Positions 8,777 through 17,706 of a stretch of 64,000 nt of DNA are shown here, piece by piece. Location of the stretch: the NCBI GenBank assembly GCA_965248685.1, contig CBDFKC010000003.1, positions 2,046,001 through 2,110,000 of the forward strand, given 5' to 3'. The stretch comes from VYFG01 sp965248685. GTDB taxonomy: Bacteria; Pseudomonadota; Gammaproteobacteria; Arenicellales; Poriferihabitantaceae. Numbering within the stretch: position 1 is the first letter of the stretch; the number at the start of each line of letters is the position of its first letter. Below the pieces are notes generated by a model. That model did not search any database and was not told where the DNA came from. It saw nothing but the letters and a program-made list of their open reading frames with translations. Position numbers and translations under genes: made by a program.

Positions 8777-9714
8777 TGACAAAAAAACTACTGTCTCTGG
8801 TGGTGCCGATTTATTACGAAGAGGAATGCGTTCAACAATTTCTTGACGAAACCAGCGAGGTGCTTTCAGCTATCGACCAGCCCTATGAAATCATCTTTGT
8901 CGATGATGGTAGTACTGATAATACCGTCGAACTGATTCGTAAAAACATCGAGAAAAACTCGAGGATACGGCTGGTTCAGTTTTCATATAATCACGGTAAG
9001 CCCAGTGCGGTAACCGCTGGTATTGAATACGCCCGGGGAGATTATCTGCTCTATATGGATCCGGATTTACAGGATCCTCCTGACGAAATTCCTAGATTCC
9101 TGGAAAAAATCGAACAAGGCTATGACCTGGTTTTTGGTATTCGTTCGGAAAAGAAAGATGGTTTTATCAATCGTCTTTATTCGAAAATATTCTGGAATAC
9201 CCTGAATAAGTTTACTGGCTTGGATATTCCGAAGGGTATTGCAGTGATGCGTATTTTTAATCGGGAATTTGCTAACGAATTCATAAAATACCGGGAGCAG
9301 AATCGATTTATCGAAGGAATTTTTATGAAAATACAAAAGACCTTCTGTACTATCGAAATCAAACAGCGTGAGCGGTTTGCTGGCCAGACCAAATTTAACT
9401 TTCAGAAAAAGATGAGTATGGCGTTCAATGCCATCTACGATTTCTCGGAAGTGCCACTGAAAATGACCATACGAGCCGGGCTGGTGCTTTGTCTGTTAGC
9501 CCTGCTTTCCATAATTGGTGTGATCATCGCCAAATTGTTCATTATTGATTTTCAGGCAGGTTGGCCGTCACTCTACAGTTTGATCGTGTTTGTTACCGGT
9601 ATCCAGTTGTTTTTTCTTGGGATCATTGCCCGTTATGTCGGCAACATATACAAAGAAAGCAAAGGCAGGCCGTTGTATTCGGTGAAAAATCTTTACAATT
9701 TTGAGCAAGAATAA
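8776..9714 (+). CDS. GT2 glycosyltransferase, polyprenyl-phosphate type with two membrane segments
   Basis: A 312-residue family 2 glycosyltransferase of the DPM1/GtrB/ArnC type. Seen: SLVVPIYYEEE, EIIFVDDGSTDNT (first acidic motif), YMDPDLQDPPDEIP (DxD-like motif with the DLQDPPE signature), and a QRERFAGQTKFNF stretch near the acceptor site. Two hydrophobic helices follow near residues 230-258 and 265-295. Such enzymes move a sugar from UDP/GDP onto undecaprenyl or dolichyl phosphate at the inner membrane face. Coupled by a 1-nt overlap to the HAD gene, with the acyltransferase starting inside its 3' end. Confidence 0.92.
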   Translation: MTKKLLSLVVPIYYEEECVQQFLDETSEVLSAIDQPYEIIFVDDGSTDNTVELIRKNIEKNSRIRLVQFSYNHGKPSAVTAGIEYARGDYLLYMDPDLQDPPDEIPRFLEKIEQGYDLVFGIRSEKKDGFINRLYSKIFWNTLNKFTGLDIPKGIAVMRIFNREFANEFIKYREQNRFIEGIFMKIQKTFCTIEIKQRERFAGQTKFNFQKKMSMAFNAIYDFSEVPLKMTIRAGLVLCLLALLSIIGVIIAKLFIIDFQAGWPSLYSLIVFVTGIQLFFLGIIARYVGNIYKESKGRPLYSVKNLYNFEQE

Positions 9715-10327
9715 ACTAGCCATAATTGGCGCAGGAGACCTGGGCCAACAAATCGCGCATCATGCATCGTTTTCGGGATATGAGGTGGTGGGGTTTTTTG
9801 ATGACTTTGCAGAGCGGACCAAACAAGATCAATTGCTCGGAACCACTGGTGATGTCGAAAAGCTATTTCAACTGGGAACCTTTGACTGTTTAATGATCGG
9901 TATCGGCTATAAACATATGGCCCAGCGCAAAGGGTTGTTTGATCGATTCCAGGGGCAGATACCGTTTGCTCGGGTAGTACATCCTTCTTCTGTGATTGAT
10001 CCAAGCGCAAGTATCGGGCAAGGCGTATTTATTTACCCTGGGGTAATCATCGACAGCAATGTAACCATTGGTGACAATGTTTTGCTTAACGTTGGCGTAT
10101 GTATCGCCCATGACAGCGAAATTGGCCGCCACAGTTTTGTTTCGCCCCGGGCGAGTATTGCTGGTTTTGTTGCGGTAGGTGACTGCTGCCTCCTGGGTAT
10201 CAATTGTACCGTAATCGATAATATTTCAATTCCAGAGGAGACTCAGCTGGGTGGTGGTGCGGTCCTGATCGACTCGATTGCCGAAGGCGGCCTTTACGTT
10301 GGCAATCCCGCCAGGTTTGTACGGTAA
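9701..10327 (+). CDS. NeuD/PglD-like sugar O- or N-acyltransferase
   Basis: A 208-residue left-handed beta-helix acyltransferase. The N-terminal KLAIIGAGDLGQQIA is the PglD_N Rossmann domain that binds the sugar nucleotide. The rest is made of hexapeptide turns (for example IDPSASIGQGVFIYPG and IGDNVLLNVG), with the probable catalytic His in IAHDSEIG as in PglD. It would acetylate or otherwise acylate an amino or hydroxyl group of a sugar nucleotide using acyl-CoA. The only good start is a TTG at 9701, 14 nt inside the glycosyltransferase end, so it is the last gene of the overlapping run. The next gene converges on it. Confidence 0.88.
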   Translation: MSKNKLAIIGAGDLGQQIAHHASFSGYEVVGFFDDFAERTKQDQLLGTTGDVEKLFQLGTFDCLMIGIGYKHMAQRKGLFDRFQGQIPFARVVHPSSVIDPSASIGQGVFIYPGVIIDSNVTIGDNVLLNVGVCIAHDSEIGRHSFVSPRASIAGFVAVGDCCLLGINCTVIDNISIPEETQLGGGAVLIDSIAEGGLYVGNPARFVR

Positions 10328-10337
10328 CGCTGTTTCG

Positions 10338-11198
10338 TCAGCCGGGTTTTTGCGCCACCAGAATACAGCTTCCACCCATGGGAATAGTTTTGCCTCTTGC
10401 AAGACGATCAACTTCCCAGGATAGTAATTTACCAACCAGTTTGTTGCCCATGCTCTGCTGACTCATATGATCCTTCGCCAGGTTATTTTGCGAAACTTTT
10501 TGATCCCCGGACTGCAGACCCAGTCGATAGGGCAACGATCGAAGAATAAGCGAGGGTAACGGCAGAAAAGCAAAAATATAACTAAAAAATTGCATATCAA
10601 AACCCGATGCTTTAAGCAAGTCTCGACTACTGCGAGTATTATGTCGACGAAAATGGCCCGCGCTTTCGTCTGCTCCGGACCACAACCAGGTATAGGCCGG
10701 TAGAGTGATGAACAACTTTCCGCCAGGGCGCATTAAACTGTATATATGACGCATAAACTTAAGATCATCTTCGATATGTTCGACCACATCGAATAACCCA
10801 ACCGCGGGCAAGCTTTCAGGGAGAAAGCCAGCACTATGGGTAGTAGCGCAAATGATGTTTTTGAGACCCCGAGTTTGGGCATTTTTCGCGCCGGTGGGGC
10901 CGGGTTCAACCAGAACTGCGGGAAAGCCTTGTTCCTCCAGACTCGCTGCAACGGTACCATTACCGCCGCCAATGTCTAGCAGTGGACGATCAACGGGGCC
11001 GGTGTATTTTTCTAATAGTGCGCCGATGCATCGATTTCGATGCTTGAACCAGAATGAATTATCTTCGAGGGCGAAGCAGTCAGCATTCCCATCTTCTGGA
11101 TAAGACAGTGCCTCGCTCGATTCCGCATACCAGATACCGTCTTCTGCTAAGCGCAACCCGGTAGTGGCTTGAGGGATATGAAATTCTCCTGCAGTCAT
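10338..11198 (-). CDS. Class I SAM-dependent methyltransferase
   Basis: A 286-residue methyltransferase. Motif I is LLDIGGGNGTVAASLEE near residue 95, followed by the acidic VLVEPG strand end, then VGLFDVVEHIEDDLKFM (a DVVEH motif like UbiG/Coq3-type enzymes) and PGGKLFITLPAY. The C-terminal part has a hydrophobic stretch (FSYIFAFLPLPSLILRSL), so the protein may lie against the membrane. It is a lone minus-strand gene converging on the NeuD-like gene 10 nt away. Target is unknown; the glycan genes on both sides make a lipid or sugar acceptor plausible. Confidence 0.88.
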   Translation of the reverse strand: MTAGEFHIPQATTGLRLAEDGIWYAESSEALSYPEDGNADCFALEDNSFWFKHRNRCIGALLEKYTGPVDRPLLDIGGGNGTVAASLEEQGFPAVLVEPGPTGAKNAQTRGLKNIICATTHSAGFLPESLPAVGLFDVVEHIEDDLKFMRHIYSLMRPGGKLFITLPAYTWLWSGADESAGHFRRHNTRSSRDLLKASGFDMQFFSYIFAFLPLPSLILRSLPYRLGLQSGDQKVSQNNLAKDHMSQQSMGNKLVGKLLSWEVDRLARGKTIPMGGSCILVAQKPG

Positions 11199-11338
11199 AC
11201 TAAGAATTTCGTAAATTTCCTGTGGGGGCAGGAGTATCTGCTATTTGCCTGATAAAAATCAATGTAAAATTGCGCTTTGTAAAAATCTCTCCCCTCTTCG
11301 ACCCATCGAAGCTAAACATTCAAATATAAGAAAAGTAG

Positions 11339-13483
11339 GTGACCTTTAAATTAACCTCAGTGGCGAGCCTGGTCGCAATCCTGGTGGCGTTGATAACCGT
11401 TGGGTTTATGGGCGCCGGCCCCGTCACAGATGGTGATTTGTGGTGGCAAATGGCGTATGGGCGGTATTTTGTTGAAAATCGAACCCTGATTCCTGATCAC
11501 AGCATATTTAGTTGGACCCTTGCCAGCAATGCGCAAATTTATTGCGCCTGGATTGCCGAATTGGCGCTTTATGGCATTTATCAAATAGCCGGATTACCGG
11601 GATTATTTGCCCTGCGTTACGCGGTCATGTTGTTACCCATGCTGCTCTTGTATTGGGTCGGCAAGAATAATGTACTCACTCTGTCGCCTTTGGTTTGGCT
11701 CGCTTTTCTGGTTTGCTATTTGGTATCCGCCACCAGCGGAGGACTGCTAAAGCCCGAACTCTTTAGCTTTATGCTGTTGAGTATATTGGTTGCGATTTAC
11801 TTCAAGATAAAAACCACAGAAAAACCCGAAAACCTGTGTTACCTGTTGCCACTTGTCATCCTGGTTTGGGTTAATACCCACGGTGGGTTTCTGGTTGGCT
11901 ATATTTTCCTTGGAGTAATCGCGGTCGGTGAGATAGCCAATTACCTGCTGCGGTCTCCTGGCGCGCTGTCGATTCCAACCATCAAGCATCTGTCCATTGC
12001 AGCGCTACTCACCATCGCTGCGGTATTCTGTACGCCCTATGGCGCGGCCTATCCTTTGCATGTCGCCAGAGAAACTCTGGCAATCAGTCAACAACATATC
12101 TCCGGTCTGCAGGCTTACAAGAGTATTTTTGCTCCGGAGATGTATCATTTATTCCAACCGCTTTATCTGTACATTTCATTATTGCTAACCGTGCCATTGT
12201 TCGCGGAACAAGTTTATCGGAGAAAAATTGACTATTCGGTTTGGTTACTGAGTATCGTGTTTGTGGTGCTGTATTTTCGCTATGGCAGAATGACGTATTT
12301 CTATGCCGTGGTAATGGTGTTCTCGTTACAGTATTTACTAGCCACCAGCTTGATCTGGCGAAATATTGTAACCAGCCGAACCAGGTTGTTAAACATCTCG
12401 ATCTGGGTTGCAGTAGTTCTGATGATTGGTTTGTCGGTTCATCGATTCCAGGACCGGGTCAGATTTCCAACTGATACAACTTCTTTCAACTTCGGCAATT
12501 CCTATTTAAATCCAAATTCTGAAGCCGATTTTATTGACCAATACCTGCCTGATCATAAGATATGCAACGGCTACAACGGCGGTGGATATCTGTTGTGGAA
12601 ACTGTACCCGCGGCAACAGGTAATGATCGATCCGCGTTATTTTCCATTTTCTTCGTGGTTTGACGAATGGCTTGCACTGTCAAATCAGGTTAATGCCCAG
12701 GACTTGCTGGCGAAATTTGATTGCAACGTTTGGTCTTTAAACTTTCGCTATAAGAATCTGATCCAGACAATACGATCTTCTACAGAATGGCAACTGGTTT
12801 TCGTCGGCGCTTCTTCGGCAGTACTGGCCAAGAAATCCACCCTTGAGGGAAATTGGGCAACCAAGGCGGCCGATGATCTGTGGCAAATTCGAGGACCTTT
12901 CCGCGCAATTCAGGCACTAACCCTACTGCTTAATAATCACGACCTGAAACTTGCGCTGAAATTGGCGGAAACCATGAAAACGCGATTTCGCGGGACCCAG
13001 TTTGAGGAGACTATTGATAAGGCCCATGCTTATGCTCACGGCCTGGTTGCATATCTAAAACGCGATTATGTCCAGGCATATCAGCTGCTTAAAAAATCCC
13101 AAATTGAACCGGTGCCCATTGAGCATGCGTCCATATTTATCACCACCAACCAGTTTCTCACCCAACAACTCTGGGAAAACGGTCGTTTTATTGAAGCCCA
13201 ACAAGTCGCATTGGAAGGAGTTGAAATAGCGCCAGAGAATCTGGCCGGGTTATTCAATGTCGGAACATTACTGTTATCCGTGCCAAATCCCGGGATCGAC
13301 ACATCAAAATGGCGCGAATACCTGGAAAAGTTTATCTCCAGAGGAGAAAAAAACCCGAAAATTGTCGCGCCTAATTTTATTGAGGTAGCTAAATCGGCGC
13401 TGGAAACCGGGAGTCTCTCCAATACCAAACCATTGGCTCCGTTAAGCAGACCACCTATTCTTAATCCAGTTTTATTGTATTGA
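11339..13483 (+). CDS. Large polytopic membrane protein with C-terminal TPR-like region
   Basis: A 714-residue inner-membrane protein with about ten hydrophobic helices in the first 390 residues. The loop DGDLWWQMAYGRY after helix 1, rich in acidic and aromatic residues, recalls the first periplasmic loop of GT-C glycosyltransferases and the related family of TPR-bearing membrane proteins. The soluble C-terminal part (about 500-714) is helical with weak TPR character (DYVQAYQLLKKSQ, LAGLFNVGTLLL). The start is GTG at 11339, directly abutting an AGTAGG stretch, so the true start could be the GTG at 11360. Probably glycan- or lipid-related by neighbourhood; enzymatic activity is not shown. Confidence 0.7.
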   Translation: MTFKLTSVASLVAILVALITVGFMGAGPVTDGDLWWQMAYGRYFVENRTLIPDHSIFSWTLASNAQIYCAWIAELALYGIYQIAGLPGLFALRYAVMLLPMLLLYWVGKNNVLTLSPLVWLAFLVCYLVSATSGGLLKPELFSFMLLSILVAIYFKIKTTEKPENLCYLLPLVILVWVNTHGGFLVGYIFLGVIAVGEIANYLLRSPGALSIPTIKHLSIAALLTIAAVFCTPYGAAYPLHVARETLAISQQHISGLQAYKSIFAPEMYHLFQPLYLYISLLLTVPLFAEQVYRRKIDYSVWLLSIVFVVLYFRYGRMTYFYAVVMVFSLQYLLATSLIWRNIVTSRTRLLNISIWVAVVLMIGLSVHRFQDRVRFPTDTTSFNFGNSYLNPNSEADFIDQYLPDHKICNGYNGGGYLLWKLYPRQQVMIDPRYFPFSSWFDEWLALSNQVNAQDLLAKFDCNVWSLNFRYKNLIQTIRSSTEWQLVFVGASSAVLAKKSTLEGNWATKAADDLWQIRGPFRAIQALTLLLNNHDLKLALKLAETMKTRFRGTQFEETIDKAHAYAHGLVAYLKRDYVQAYQLLKKSQIEPVPIEHASIFITTNQFLTQQLWENGRFIEAQQVALEGVEIAPENLAGLFNVGTLLLSVPNPGIDTSKWREYLEKFISRGEKNPKIVAPNFIEVAKSALETGSLSNTKPLAPLSRPPILNPVLLY

Positions 13484-13521
13484 AATTGCTATTACTCGAG
13501 TAGTGCATTTTATCAATTTCT

Positions 13522-14844
13522 TCAGCTCACCCAACCACCAACTTTGAATACGTTCAACATTGCAATCTGATAGTAAAAGCTGAGCGAAATTAGTCCAACC
13601 AGAGATAAATTCAGAATTATCTTTATTGGTTTGCTGTAACGCTGGGGCACCAGCATCGCAGAAATTCCCGTGAGGATATATACCGGTAACATGTGACGGG
13701 TGATATTGAAGTTACGAAACTCTCCAGTGTTTCCTAATGTGCTGTAAAAATAAAACAGGATCAGGTTTGTTATAAGTAGAGCAATAAATAAGTGCCTGGT
13801 GCCAGGGATAATTTTTCGCAATACAATTGCCAATATCAGAATGATTCCAGGCAACGTCACCATCAGAATATTAGAGACACGAATGGGTAAATGGGTATGC
13901 CATTCGAAGTGGGTGAATATCGATAGCGGGTTAATACTCATTCCGCTGTTAGCCCCGCCAGCCCAGGCAGAACCGACATAGTGATAGTAAAGCGCCCAGT
14001 CACCAAACTGGATTTCGCAGAAAATCAGAAAACCAAAAATACCGATGAGACCTGCGCTGCTCGCCAGATAGACTTCTCGTTGTTTTCGTGAAATCCAATT
14101 AGCACCCCGGCCAGGATCGAATAAGCTCATCAAAACCGGGATAGCCAGCGCGATGATTCCTGAAGCCTTGCTCAGGCTGACCATAAAGCAGGCAATTGCG
14201 AGCATGACAAGAGTCACCGATCTCGGGGAGTTCAGATGCCAGTAGCTAAGCGCCGTTATGGCGACTAAAAGGAAGCAAAAGCTTGTTTCTGCATAGGGGG
14301 TAAAGCCATAGAATGCACCCGGATAGCTGACCAGCAAAACCACCAGGAGAATATGGTGTGCCTGGATAGAGGTGATACTTCTTAGTAAAAATAAAATCAG
14401 TAATATTGTTGCGAACCAGCACAATTGGGAAATTAGAGGTAGTGCATAGACCAAATCAATTCCCAGATAACCTAGACCAGCGCCCAAACCAGCGCCCAGC
14501 CCAGGAACCAGTGGGAAAAAAGACACATTGCAACTATAGGGATTATTGCTCTCAGGAATACCCGGGCATTGGTAGCCGTTCTGGGCGATATGGTGGTACC
14601 AATGTCCGTCCCAACCGTTTAGGCGAGTGAAAACGCGCTCAAACAGGTCGGTTGGATCATTCAGGCGTTGCGCGTAATCCGGAATCGTAATCCACATACC
14701 GCTCAAGTTATAGGAACCGGTGAAATCCAGGGTCAGGACGACGATCATGCCGTGAAGCAGAAATATACTCGAACCAATAAGCAATATAATCACTGGTCGA
14801 TTGAGCCACGATCCTGCTATTGGATCTGACTTATTCCGCGGCAC
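13522..14844 (-). CDS. PIG-V-like (GT-C) mannosyltransferase-type membrane protein
   Basis: A 440-residue protein with roughly ten membrane helices. The region NGWDGHWYHHIAQNGY followed by NVSFFPLVPGLG matches the pattern WDxxWYxxIAxxGY...FFPLYP of PIG-V mannosyltransferases, where the Asp is part of the catalytic loop on the outer face. A short DNA repeat gives the Gly-rich GLGAGLGAGLG near residues 119-129. The start is GTG at 14844, 14 nt inside the upstream TPR-type gene, so the two are coupled. It probably transfers a sugar from a polyprenyl-phosphate donor, which the Dpm-like enzyme at 16525 could supply. Confidence 0.75.
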   Translation of the reverse strand: MPRNKSDPIAGSWLNRPVIILLIGSSIFLLHGMIVVLTLDFTGSYNLSGMWITIPDYAQRLNDPTDLFERVFTRLNGWDGHWYHHIAQNGYQCPGIPESNNPYSCNVSFFPLVPGLGAGLGAGLGYLGIDLVYALPLISQLCWFATILLILFLLRSITSIQAHHILLVVLLVSYPGAFYGFTPYAETSFCFLLVAITALSYWHLNSPRSVTLVMLAIACFMVSLSKASGIIALAIPVLMSLFDPGRGANWISRKQREVYLASSAGLIGIFGFLIFCEIQFGDWALYYHYVGSAWAGGANSGMSINPLSIFTHFEWHTHLPIRVSNILMVTLPGIILILAIVLRKIIPGTRHLFIALLITNLILFYFYSTLGNTGEFRNFNITRHMLPVYILTGISAMLVPQRYSKPIKIILNLSLVGLISLSFYYQIAMLNVFKVGGWVS

Positions 14845-16447
14845 GACCTAATTGCTTTAACACAAGATTCAACGCATTTTTCGCCCGGGTATGATTCGGA
14901 TTTAATTCGAGTACCCGCTGGTAGGGCGCAACCGCCTGCTCGAGTTGCCCCAGCCGCAAGTAGCAGTTTCCCAAATTGTGGAACAACCCCTGGGAGTATT
15001 TGTGATGATCCAGGGCTGCTCGCTGATACAATTCGATGGCTAGATCGCATCGATCCAACTCATAATAAGTTACCCCAAGATTGATCATCGCATGTTCATA
15101 ACCGGGATCGATGAGAACCGCTTGTTCCAGGTAATCCCGGGCAGTTTCATACTCTTTGTTCAACCAGAAATCGAAGCCGTAATTGTTGAGCGCAAGGGCA
15201 TTGCCGGGATGCACCGCCAACGCATGAGTCCATAGCGTCCTGGAATTTTTCCAGATCGCCACTTGTTGAATAGTCAGCCAGGATAGCAATACTGCCAGTG
15301 CGATCATTCCATTTCGACCAAGATTGGCTGTGGAAATCCGGTCACGATAACCCAGCCATAATCCGCCGAGACCGAGAAAAAATGGCAACGTGCTAATGTA
15401 GGTGTAACGGTCAGCAGATAGCGCCGGCACCCCATGCTGGATAAATCCCAGTACCGGCAACAACATCGCGAAATACGCCAGTAACATGGCGAGAATCCAA
15501 CGATTCCTTGGAAACAGCCTGATTGCTATAAATGACAATGCCAAAAGCAAGAATGTGATCAGTAGTGGAATCTTATCCCAAATCTTAAATCCCCATTGGG
15601 GCAGCGGATGAAACGGTGACAGATTAGGCGGCCATATGCTGTGAACCGGGTAAATCCCGGTTGCGAGTATTGCCCGGCCAAATTTCTCTGGCCATGGCAA
15701 TATTCGGTGACTGTCTCCCATTGCATGGTCGTTAATCAATACCACTACGGCCACGGTAACTATGCCAACAATGGCAAAGGGTATTTTTTCAAGCAGAATT
15801 GTCCGGTAGTCGCTTCGCCGGTACACCACAATATCCAAAAGTATGATCCATGCCGGCAGCATCACCATGGCACTTTTTCCCAGCACCGCCAGACTGTATA
15901 GCACCACACTCAAGGCGAGCAAACTAGCGTATTTCGGGCCCTGGCGATATCGTAGATAAGTGAGGATGCTGGCCAGAAAAAATAGCGCACCCACCGCATA
16001 GGATTGACCGGAAGCCCAGGCGACGACTTCTACTCGCAGCGGATGAATGCCGAAAAAAAATGCACTTACGGCAGCCGTAATTAAGATTTGGTTTACTGTA
16101 GCCTGCTGGAAAACAATTCGAAGCAGATGAGCAAAGCACAGATAAACAAGCAGGGTATTGATCAGATGTAATAACAGCGTCGTTGCGTGATACACCCTTG
16201 GCGTCGAGCCAAATAGCCCATGTTGCAGACTTTTGAGCAACCAGCTCACCGGCTCGTAGACACCCAATTTACCCGAGGTCAGCATCCAGTCGAGGTTGTC
16301 TCTGTTCAATCCCTTGAAATTAGGATTGTTGACAATGTTTTCCAGGTCATCAAAGGAAACAAAATCATGGGTCCCCGTGACCAGTCCCAGAAACGGAATG
16401 ATTACCGCCGACAAGATGAGACATACTGGCAGGGTAAAGTATTTCAT
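14831..16447 (-). CDS. TMTC-like membrane protein with C-terminal TPR repeats
   Basis: A 538-residue protein with about ten membrane helices and TPR repeats from roughly residue 410 (ALALNNYGFDF, HAMINLGVTYYELDR, GLFHNLGNCYLRLGQLE). The N-terminal loop with FVSFDDLENIVNNPNFKGL is characteristic of the family containing eukaryotic TMTC O-mannosyltransferases and many bacterial relatives. I chose ATG 16447, directly before a hydrophobic helix; an ATG at 16498 would add 17 polar residues. It is divergent from the Dpm-GtrA gene and coupled downstream to the PIG-V-like gene. A glycosyltransferase role is inferred from family resemblance. Confidence 0.75.
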   Translation of the reverse strand: MKYFTLPVCLILSAVIIPFLGLVTGTHDFVSFDDLENIVNNPNFKGLNRDNLDWMLTSGKLGVYEPVSWLLKSLQHGLFGSTPRVYHATTLLLHLINTLLVYLCFAHLLRIVFQQATVNQILITAAVSAFFFGIHPLRVEVVAWASGQSYAVGALFFLASILTYLRYRQGPKYASLLALSVVLYSLAVLGKSAMVMLPAWIILLDIVVYRRSDYRTILLEKIPFAIVGIVTVAVVVLINDHAMGDSHRILPWPEKFGRAILATGIYPVHSIWPPNLSPFHPLPQWGFKIWDKIPLLITFLLLALSFIAIRLFPRNRWILAMLLAYFAMLLPVLGFIQHGVPALSADRYTYISTLPFFLGLGGLWLGYRDRISTANLGRNGMIALAVLLSWLTIQQVAIWKNSRTLWTHALAVHPGNALALNNYGFDFWLNKEYETARDYLEQAVLIDPGYEHAMINLGVTYYELDRCDLAIELYQRAALDHHKYSQGLFHNLGNCYLRLGQLEQAVAPYQRVLELNPNHTRAKNALNLVLKQLGRAAE

Positions 16448-16524
16448 GTATTGGACAGGTTGAATCACACCGCGATTATACGAGACCGGGACAGGCATCT
16501 AGTACAATCTGTGTAATTCTAAAA

Positions 16525-17637
16525 ATGGTCGGCCAATCATCAATGCTTGCATCATTAAGCATTATTATTCCAGTTCTGAACGAAGCTGAAAACCTACCGC
16601 TGATTGTTGATCGGCTGGAGCAGTCTTTGGGTGATCATGGGTGGGAGGTAGTCTTCGTCAACGATGAATCAAAGGACAATAGTCAGCAGGTTTTGCGGGA
16701 ACTGGTTGCCAGCCATAGCCAGGTGCGTTTTCTCAACCGTATCGGACGACGCGGTTTGTCTTCCGCTGTAATAGAAGGCGCCCTGACCAGCCCGGCGCCG
16801 ATCATTGCGGTAATGGACGGAGATCTTCAGCATGACGAAACCCTGCTGCCTGAAATGCTGGACCTGATTCGACGCGATCAGGCTAATGTCGTAGTGGGGA
16901 GTCGTTTCCTCGAGCAGTCGGACCATGGTTCGTTATCCAGCGGCAGGGAGAAAATGAGTCGACTCGGAAACTGGCTGTCGCGACTCGTTATTAAAACCCG
17001 ATTAAGCGACCCACTAAGTGGATTTTTTATGCTCAAAAGGGAAGTGTTTGACACCGCCCAGGCAGAATTATCGGGCACCGGATTTAAAATTCTGATTGAT
17101 ATTCTGGCGAGCACCAAAAGCCCGATCCGGCTAGCGGAACTGCCATTTGAATTCGGTCAGCGACTACACGGAGTATCAAAAATTGATAGCCTGGTAACCC
17201 TTGAATTCCTTATGCTGCTTGGGGATAAATGGTTGGGAAAATGGATTCCCGTACGATTTCTCCTGTTTACTGCAGTGGGTGGTCTTGGCGTGGGTATTCA
17301 CATTGCCATTCTCGGCCTGCTTTATAAAGGGTTGGGATACGAATTCTACATTTCGCAAATTTCGGCGACCCTGATCACCATGGCGGTCAATTTTACCTTG
17401 AACAATACATTTACCTATCGGGACCGTCGGCTGCGGGGCAAATCCCTTCTGGTTGGTATACTGTCGTTTTATCTAGTTTGCTCAATTGGCGCTGTTGCTA
17501 ACCTCCAATTCGCCGAATTTCTGTTTAACCACCAGACCTACTGGGCTTTGGCTGGATTCGCCGGAGCGGTGGTTGGTGCAGTATGGAATTACGCTATGAC
17601 CTCGGTATTTACCTGGACCAGGAAAGCGAGCAATTGA
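16525..17637 (+). CDS. Dolichyl-phosphate mannosyltransferase-like GT2 fused to GtrA domain
   Basis: A 370-residue fusion. Residues 10-235 form a GT2 domain: LSIIIPVLNEAENLP, VVFVNDESKDNS and AVMDGDLQHDETLLPEM (the DGDLQH motif of Dpm1-type enzymes), with DPLSGFFMLKREVF further on. From about residue 240 come four membrane helices with the GtrA-like NFTLNNTFTYRD pattern. Dpm1-GtrA fusions make polyprenyl-phosphate sugars and help flip or retain them at the membrane. It is transcribed away from the TMTC-like/PIG-V-like pair, whose enzymes would use just such a donor, so the three may form one pathway. Confidence 0.9.
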   Translation: MVGQSSMLASLSIIIPVLNEAENLPLIVDRLEQSLGDHGWEVVFVNDESKDNSQQVLRELVASHSQVRFLNRIGRRGLSSAVIEGALTSPAPIIAVMDGDLQHDETLLPEMLDLIRRDQANVVVGSRFLEQSDHGSLSSGREKMSRLGNWLSRLVIKTRLSDPLSGFFMLKREVFDTAQAELSGTGFKILIDILASTKSPIRLAELPFEFGQRLHGVSKIDSLVTLEFLMLLGDKWLGKWIPVRFLLFTAVGGLGVGIHIAILGLLYKGLGYEFYISQISATLITMAVNFTLNNTFTYRDRRLRGKSLLVGILSFYLVCSIGAVANLQFAEFLFNHQTYWALAGFAGAVVGAVWNYAMTSVFTWTRKASN

Positions 17638-17662
17638 TGCGTTATCACTAATCTCCTACAAT
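17634..17662 (+). promoter_or_regulatory. Candidate sigma70 promoter for the ABC transporter operon
   Basis: TTGATG at 17634-17639, a 17-bp spacer and TACAAT at 17657-17662 resemble a sigma70 promoter with good spacing. It begins at the stop of the Dpm-GtrA gene and lies about 45 nt before the permease ATG. Confidence 0.45.
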
Positions 17663-17706
17663 GGCGAGATAATTAAATTAAACCTCCCAGCCCACCTGCG
17701 TTGCAC

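Noticed and set aside
13493..13502. TACTCGAGTA palindrome between convergent genes as a terminator
   Set aside because: The stem is only five bases with no loop and no T run.
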